Assembly (NCBI GenBank): GCA_043228905.1
Contig: JBHGNT010000009.1
Span: forward strand, 1-64,000
Length of the DNA: 64,000 nt
From: Azolla caroliniana
Lineage: Eukaryota; Polypodiophyta
Direction: 5' to 3'
The translations under genes and the position numbers were made by a program. Every line of letters starts with the position of its first letter. Positions within the stretch are counted from its first letter, which is position 1. Under the pieces are notes generated by a model. The model saw nothing but the letters and a program-made list of their open reading frames with translations. It ran no database searches and was not told where the DNA came from. This document shows, piece by piece, positions 59,031-64,000 of the stretch.

Positions 59031-60480
59031 TCTTTCCCGGAGATGTGTCGTATCTCCGGGTTCAAGGACTTGATGTATGCGATCCACCTGAGCATCGCCA
59101 GGTTCGGAGACCATACCCAGAATCGGTAGGCAGTCCGTCTTGATGATCACTTCCGTCCCGCTCAAATAGTCTTTGTCGACCTTGACTGCCGAAACGATAC
59201 CCCATAGCTCGTGCTTAACTTGGGCGTATCCTCGCTGCCGCTTGCTCAATACCTTCGGCCCGAACCAGATCGGGAACCGTATGCCGTCCTTGTCCTCCTG
59301 ACTGATCACCCACCCGATCCCGATCGGGCTAGAGTCCACCGTCACGTAGATGGGAACTTCCTTGCCGTAAACCGTTTTTCGAAGAGCCGGTGTTGCGGCA
59401 AGCGCCCCCTTCAGTCTCCGGACCGACTCTGTGTGCTCCGTCCTCCACTCGAACCTACACCCTTTCTTCAATAGCCCGTAGAGCGGTTCCGCGACATGTG
59501 CGTAGTGCGGAATCCAGATGTGGTAGAACGCGCACGCACCCAAGAATCGGCGGACTTCCGTAACCGACCCGCAACTGTCTTTCATCACGAAGATGGCTTC
59601 TACCTTTGCCGGGGACGGTTTCCGGCCGTAGGGCCCGCACAGGTGTCCAACTACTAGGATCTCCATCTGCCCGAACGTTGATTTCTCTCCGGAGAAGGTG
59701 AGCCGCGCGCTCTCGAGCCTCTCCAGCACCTTCTCGCAGTCATTGATGTGGTTCACGACGAACCTCCGGCACCCATCCGGCCCGACTGTTTCGTCCGCGT
59801 CCTCCACCGGACATCCCTTTATCGGTACGTCGTCGAGGAATGGCATAGTGATGTCCGGGATGTAGTCCCTTAGCACCTTGTTCATTGCGTTCACCATGTG
59901 CGCCACCGAATTCATTCCTCCTTGCAATAGGGTACACATCTGCACCAAGCCAAGAGGAGTCCACATTGTCGTGATGTCCCTGCTCTCTACAACTAGTTGG
60001 AATTGGTCGTACCTTGAGTATAAGTCACCGACCGAATAGATCGACCTCCTGGCGAAGGCCTCCGCGAACTCGTCTATGGTCGGCCCGATTCTTGCGTTAC
60101 GTATGGTCACCTTGTTTACTGGTTGCAAGTCTTGTATGAAGCGCAACACATCGTTCTTCTTTGGCACCGTGAACCACCAATTCGAGTATGGGGCACTCGA
60201 CGGTTCGAGGATGCCCATATCCACCTTTTGCTTCAGTAGCTCCATCAACATCTGGATGTGAGCTCTGGGCACCGGAATCGGTTTGAGATTCCACGGCACA
60301 TGCAGTACCGTGAAGATCACCATTGGCTCGACGATTGTCGAGTCTACGCACCCGATCTCCTCCAACGAGAATGTGAAGGCCTTCCCGTGCCTTCCGAGCA
60401 TCCTCCGAAACCGGTCCTCCTCCTGTAGTAGAAAGCCACCCCCACCAACCTTGAGCTCTCATAGTGTTACGTTGGTGAAC
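59031..60480 (-). pseudogene. Ty3 reverse transcriptase and RNase H
   Basis: A long frame covers 60,401-59,028. RT has KQKVDMGILEPSSAPYSNWW, VPKKNDVLRFIQDLQPVNKV, TIRNARIGPTIDEFAEAFAR, SVGDLYSRYDQFQL and catalytic MPFLDDVPIKG; after it come VRRFLGACAFYHIWIPHYAH, RNase H VDSSPIGIGWVISQEDKDG and the closing WIAYIKSLNPEIRHISGKDD in a shifted frame. The first catalytic Asp segment reads VGDLYSRYD and the F-L-D-D box is intact. Open over 457 codons, but frameshifted at the RNase H end and cut by the LTR pair. Confidence 0.85.
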
Positions 60481-61400
60481 CGGTGCCCTATGTCGGCTGG
60501 ATTCCGTAAACTTGGGTCCGACGCAACCCCCTTTATCCACTCTCCGCTGCCCTCCGGCAAGGGTGCCGCAACTGGCCTCACCTTCCGGTTCACAATCTTG
60601 TACTTCGTATCCACGCGGGCCATTCGATCTGACCCGATCCTCTCCCCGAAGTCCGCAATGACTTCGTACATTCCCACCGAGCTAACCGGAACGGTCCGGT
60701 CTTCGCTAAGGCCTTTACCGACCACCTCTCATAATTCGCCTAAGGTGTCGTCAAAAGAGACTGCCTCCATGGCGCCGCTAATTTCTTCATCGGGGGAGAG
60801 GACTCCCTAAGTCGTCTCTCCGCCCGCTTCCTTTCCTGGCTACTGATGCCGGTTAGTCTCCAACCTCCGTTTTTGGAGAGACAAAATTTCCTGCCTATAA
60901 TACACGTGTGGGGTTCTTTCGGGGTGTCCGAACTATCGTGACCCCACGCCTTGATAGCCCTCTCTAAAAATCCCCTTGGTTGTCGTCGTCGAGGGTCTTG
61001 CGGTTCTGCTCGTGGTTGGGTCGCACTGTCATGAATTGAACGGAATGCCAACCGTCTTGGCTCTTGACGCATGCATACGCCGAACCGTTGTCCAGTACTT
61101 TCGTCTCCATGTGTGCTGTCGTAATGTACGACTTGCTGAGAATTATCGGGTGCGAGGAAGTCTCCTGCACGAAGAAATGTTGATCTATCTCAACGTCGCC
61201 AATCTTCACGCATACGTTCGGGCACACAGCATGCAGCTCCTCTATAGCGCGCGTCGCCGCGCGTATCTTCCACCCGTGCTTGGTGTTGATCGGCCATTTC
61301 CCCTTTTTATAGAAGTCCATGGACATCAGGTTGATCTCCGAACCGTGGTCTACCAATGCCACCACCTGCTCCTGGACGTTGCTGATCCGAACAGGGGTTT
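60481..61400 (-). pseudogene. Ty3 aspartic protease and linker
   Basis: 61,365-60,964 reads VALVDHGSEINLMSMDFYKK (retropepsin motif with D-H-G in place of D-S-G or D-T-G), CPNVCVKIGDVEIDQHFFVQ, and HPIILSKSYITTAHM. The linker toward RT lies at 60,740-61,072 and 60,459-60,725, in other frames. D-H-G at the active site and the frame changes suggest an inactive enzyme. Confidence 0.75.
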
Positions 61401-63103
61401 CCGTAGTGGCCCTAGCCCAATGCGGCTTGCGTAGTGGCTTTCCGCCAACTCATCCTCTAAGGTCTTGTCTTCTAAGTGCGTCGTTCGCACTTCCACCGGC
61501 CTCTCCAATTCCAGCTCCGTCGAGAGCCTCTTCCACTTCACCAAGTCCACGATGGAGTCGTGGAACTCCTTCTTGGCGATTCCTAGCACCTCCCGTAACG
61601 ATAACTCAACCTTGCTGTCGAGAATTCTCTCTTCTAGGACCTTCCGAAGGTCCGTTGTTCATTCGATTTCGGTGCTCAGCTGGAAGTCAACCTACTTCTT
61701 CTTCTCCGGTCGTCGGCGTTGACGGTCTCGTTCGGCTTTGGTCCGAATCGGGTCTCGTACCGCCGCGAGGGGCCTGCCCCTCCGGCCTTTCCCGCGCACT
61801 TGTCTTCTACCAAAACCTCGTAGTTCTGGCACGCAGCTGCCACAAAGCTGGTCTTTTCTTCAACCGGGTCGTCCCATCCGGTGACCTCCCGGATCCGCTG
61901 TTCCACGCGGTTTGCCTCTTCCTTCTTCAGCCGTACTCCGGAGAGACCCTCTAGCACCAACGGCCAGAATATGGAGTCCTTCGCTTTCCGGGCCTCATCG
62001 CCCCCGACCCGGATTCCCGCCGATGCTGAGTAGTTAACGACCTCTGCATGTTGTGCCGCGGCCTCTTCCATCAACTGCTTCATTCCGTCGCACCCCGTAT
62101 TCAACTCTAGGGCTTTCCGGGTCTCGCTCGCGTGCACCCGCCCGTTCTAGAGGTACACCACATTGGTCCTGAGTACCTCGACGAAATATGCGCATTCTTT
62201 CCGGATCTGGCCGATCGCGTCACACCACATTCACCGTTGCCCCGTCGGCGGCCTTCGGTCACGAGACTGTTCGCCGTTGTCCCTCCGGGCCTGTGCGATC
62301 TGGAGATCTCGCACCATCTGCGACAGCTCTTCTAGAGTCGTGCCTCCAGAGGGACCTCTGACCACTCCGCTCGGGGTTGAGCCCTTCTCAAGCCAACCCC
62401 GAGTTTCTTCCTTCCTAACCGGTACCGACACCGGCTCCTCGAGCTCCCTCGCCGGGACCGGCCATGCTACTGACAAGCCCTCGTCGCTCCACTCGCGCCG
62501 CTAGTCGAAACGACCGCAAACCCTCCTTACCATGGCCCAGTCTGTCGTGAGCCCTTCATCCATTTCCAACAGGAGACCCACCTTCTCCCGGTCCATGGCG
62601 TCCACCAACTTGATGAATAGTAATACCCGACTTGTGTCGAGCACGGTCCGGTCCAGCGTTGACAGCTGTGCGAACCGTGCGAACCGTTTCTCGAACTCCT
62701 GGAGGAGCGCTGACGTGTTTCTCCCCTTCCCTAGGCTCTCAACCCACGCCATGATTTCTCGCTTCGACAGCCGAAGCGAGTCATCGAACCCATACATCTC
62801 GAGGAGCTGCAGCTCGAACCCCTCCCAAGTCTGGCATCCGGCCAGCACCTCGAGCACCTCTGCATGGATGCTCAACGTCACCACCCGAGGGAATCCGGAC
62901 AATCGCCTGTCCACCGAGATATCCCTCATGATCATTTCGGCCTAGTAGGTCTCCAAGTAGCTCGTGGCATTCTTCCCACCGAATCGACCTATGGTGCCGA
63001 CAATCGACTCAATGGCCCTGTTGAGGGCACCCGTTCCCTCGCAAGCGCTCACTAGCCAATCGACGGCTACGACCATAGCTTCAGCAAGCTCAGATCCCCT
63101 CAT
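61401..63103 (-). pseudogene. decayed Ty3 gag region
   Basis: The ATG at 63,103 opens MRGSELAEAMVVAVDWLVSA, with an in-frame TAG near 62,943. The frame continues at 62,935-62,501 with the capsid fold (TWEGFELQLLEMYGFDD, LQEFEKRFARFAQLSTLDR, VLLFIKLVDAMDREKVG). A further segment at 62,137-61,676 (MKQLMEEAAAQHAEVVNYSA, RVEQRIREVTGWDDPVEEKT) and one at 61,589-61,400 (ELELERPVEVRTT) are probably the gag-protease linker. I did not find a clear CCHC knuckle. Confidence 0.7.
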
Positions 63104-63147
63104 CCTTCACTCCTTTGCCGCATGTTTCACGTCGGGTTCACCAAATA

Positions 63148-63213
63148 TGTCGAGTTGTTATGCTCTTCGCGTGTGGAAGGAGGCGAGACCGCGGAGGCCT
63201 TGAACCAAGGAGC

Positions 63214-63257
<44 letters not shown>

Positions 63258-63758
63258 AAGTCTTAATTACAAAACAGTAACGATTACAACCGGCAAGCCG
63301 GCAACGGACCCAACTCAGGCGAACACACACACACACCTCACGCATGCACACAGCCCGATTGCACTGTGGAGCCTCTACCAGAAGCACACGGGTTGTCCAC
63401 GAAGCAGAGGCAACTCAGTCCGAAATCCAGCGAACGATGGAGGAGGGAGCTTGGTCCCAGTCCGACAGCACTTCGTCCTTGCTCCTCAAAACACGATACT
63501 TCATCTTCCTTCTTCCTTCCCTTTTATAGGCCGTCGAGGCAGGCCATTGCACCCTCGTTTTCATCAATTTATTCTCTGTCCTTTCGGGCAGAGATACTCC
63601 TCGATTTCCTAGACATTCAATGTGTCACATCTAGTCTATTTACACCCACCGTCCTACTCCTAGTTATGTACAAGGTAGCAATTAGTGTGGAAAAGTGTAG
63701 TTGTGGTTCATGCGCTCTACTTCGCTGATTCCGCTTCTGGCCGGTTTTCTTCATGACA
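63148..63758 (-). repeat. Ty3 5' LTR (right)
   Basis: 611 bp, TGTCGAGTTGTTATG to TTCTTCATGACA. The (GA)n tract at about 63,217-63,256 is longer than in the left LTR. Confidence 0.88.
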
Positions 63759-64000
63759 CCGTTCAACTATTTTTGGTGCTCTTTACAACAATTTGCATTC
63801 CCAAACAGTAACCTAACTATATCTACCCTTAACAATAGGATTAGTGAAAATTAACCATAAATCGTGTGATTGTCAAATCTAAACTACGATTTATACACAA
63901 AAAATGAAATTTAGTTAAAATAAACTTACACTTAGGAAGAAATGCTTCTTTGCTCTTTGCCTAAGTGTTAGGTGCCTTAGGATCTTACTGAAATCTCACC
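63759..64000. other. end of split LTR and unassigned flank
   Basis: 63,759-63,790 is the probable remaining end of the LTR split at 52,498. After that the sequence is AT-rich; no feature seen. Confidence 0.4.

Larger units (their letters stand above)
52499..63758 (-). mobile_element. large decayed Ty3/gypsy element with three later insertions
   Basis: LTRs are at 52,499-53,096 and 63,148-63,758 (TGTCGAGTTGTTA.GCTCTT...TTCA.GACA), with visible differences between them, so the insertion is older than the chromovirus. A reversed polypurine tract (TCCACCCCCACC) follows the left LTR and a PBS reversed as GGTTCACCA lies at 63,135-63,143, four bases from the right LTR. Body order on the minus strand: gag 63,103-61,400, protease near 61,360-60,970, RT-RNase H 60,401-59,031, integrase split over 57,479-57,288 and 55,391-54,500, tail to about 54,278. 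Inserted later: a solo LTR at 53,171-54,277, a deleted copia at 55,392-57,287 and an LTR pair at 57,480-59,030. The flanks TCGTT and CCGTT suggest a target duplication if one terminal T is shared. Confidence 0.85.

Overview
This is plant nuclear DNA. It holds two host genes in an AT-rich, microsatellite-rich left part (about 1-25,000) and a nested pile of LTR retrotransposons on the right (about 25,400-63,800). Land-plant origin follows from the two host genes: an EMS1-type leucine-rich-repeat receptor kinase, and a P2A (ECA-type) calcium ATPase with short GT-AG introns. A chromodomain-bearing Ty3 element of the Tcn1-like style, the AT-rich spacers and the intronless receptor gene make a seed-free lineage (fern, lycophyte or bryophyte) my best guess, with low confidence.

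Host genes. 7,184-10,702 (+) is a complete intronless EMS1-like receptor kinase of 1,172 residues. 17,101-21,969 (-) is a complete ER-type Ca2+-ATPase. I reconstructed it as 8 exons giving 1,076 residues, with all splice sites GT-AG and all exon phases consistent. The spacers hold microsatellites, two local tandem duplications, a relic of a Ty3 RNase H (about 14,040) and a relic of a LINE reverse transcriptase (about 24,530-25,210).

Retrotransposon pile. The youngest layer is an apparently intact chromovirus (39,140-44,887, +) with two 445-bp LTRs that read as identical and a 5-bp target duplication (ATTTT). It sits inside a young Ty1/copia element (35,454-46,379, -; two 284-bp LTRs, target duplication GGTAT, initiator-Met PBS). 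That copia sits in the linker of an older, degraded copia (33,846-46,677). Further right are a decayed Ty3 gag with its LTR (46,678-48,290), the 5' end of another copia (48,450-49,177), a decayed plus-strand Ty3 (49,178-52,498), and a large decayed minus-strand Ty3 (52,499-63,758). The last of these was itself hit by a solo LTR with 12-bp perfect inverted ends, an internally deleted copia, and a head-to-head pair of copia LTRs.

Most notable. The chromovirus appears to carry a complete -1 ribosomal frameshift signal between gag and pol: heptamer GTTAAAC, a 6-nt spacer containing the gag stop, an 11-bp stem and a possible pseudoknot. It also appears to have a self-priming replication signal. 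No tRNA-type PBS follows the LTR; instead a 12-nt segment there is exactly complementary to the predicted 5' end of its own transcript, 33 nt below its TATA box. Its LTRs open with an antisense tRNA-like segment carrying recognisable A and B boxes, and a diverged solo LTR at 26,711-27,102 has a comparable segment. Together these describe a potentially active, Tf1-like self-priming element in a plant genome.

Exon joins, LTR borders and complementarity were worked out by eye. Identity statements mean that no difference was noticed on reading.
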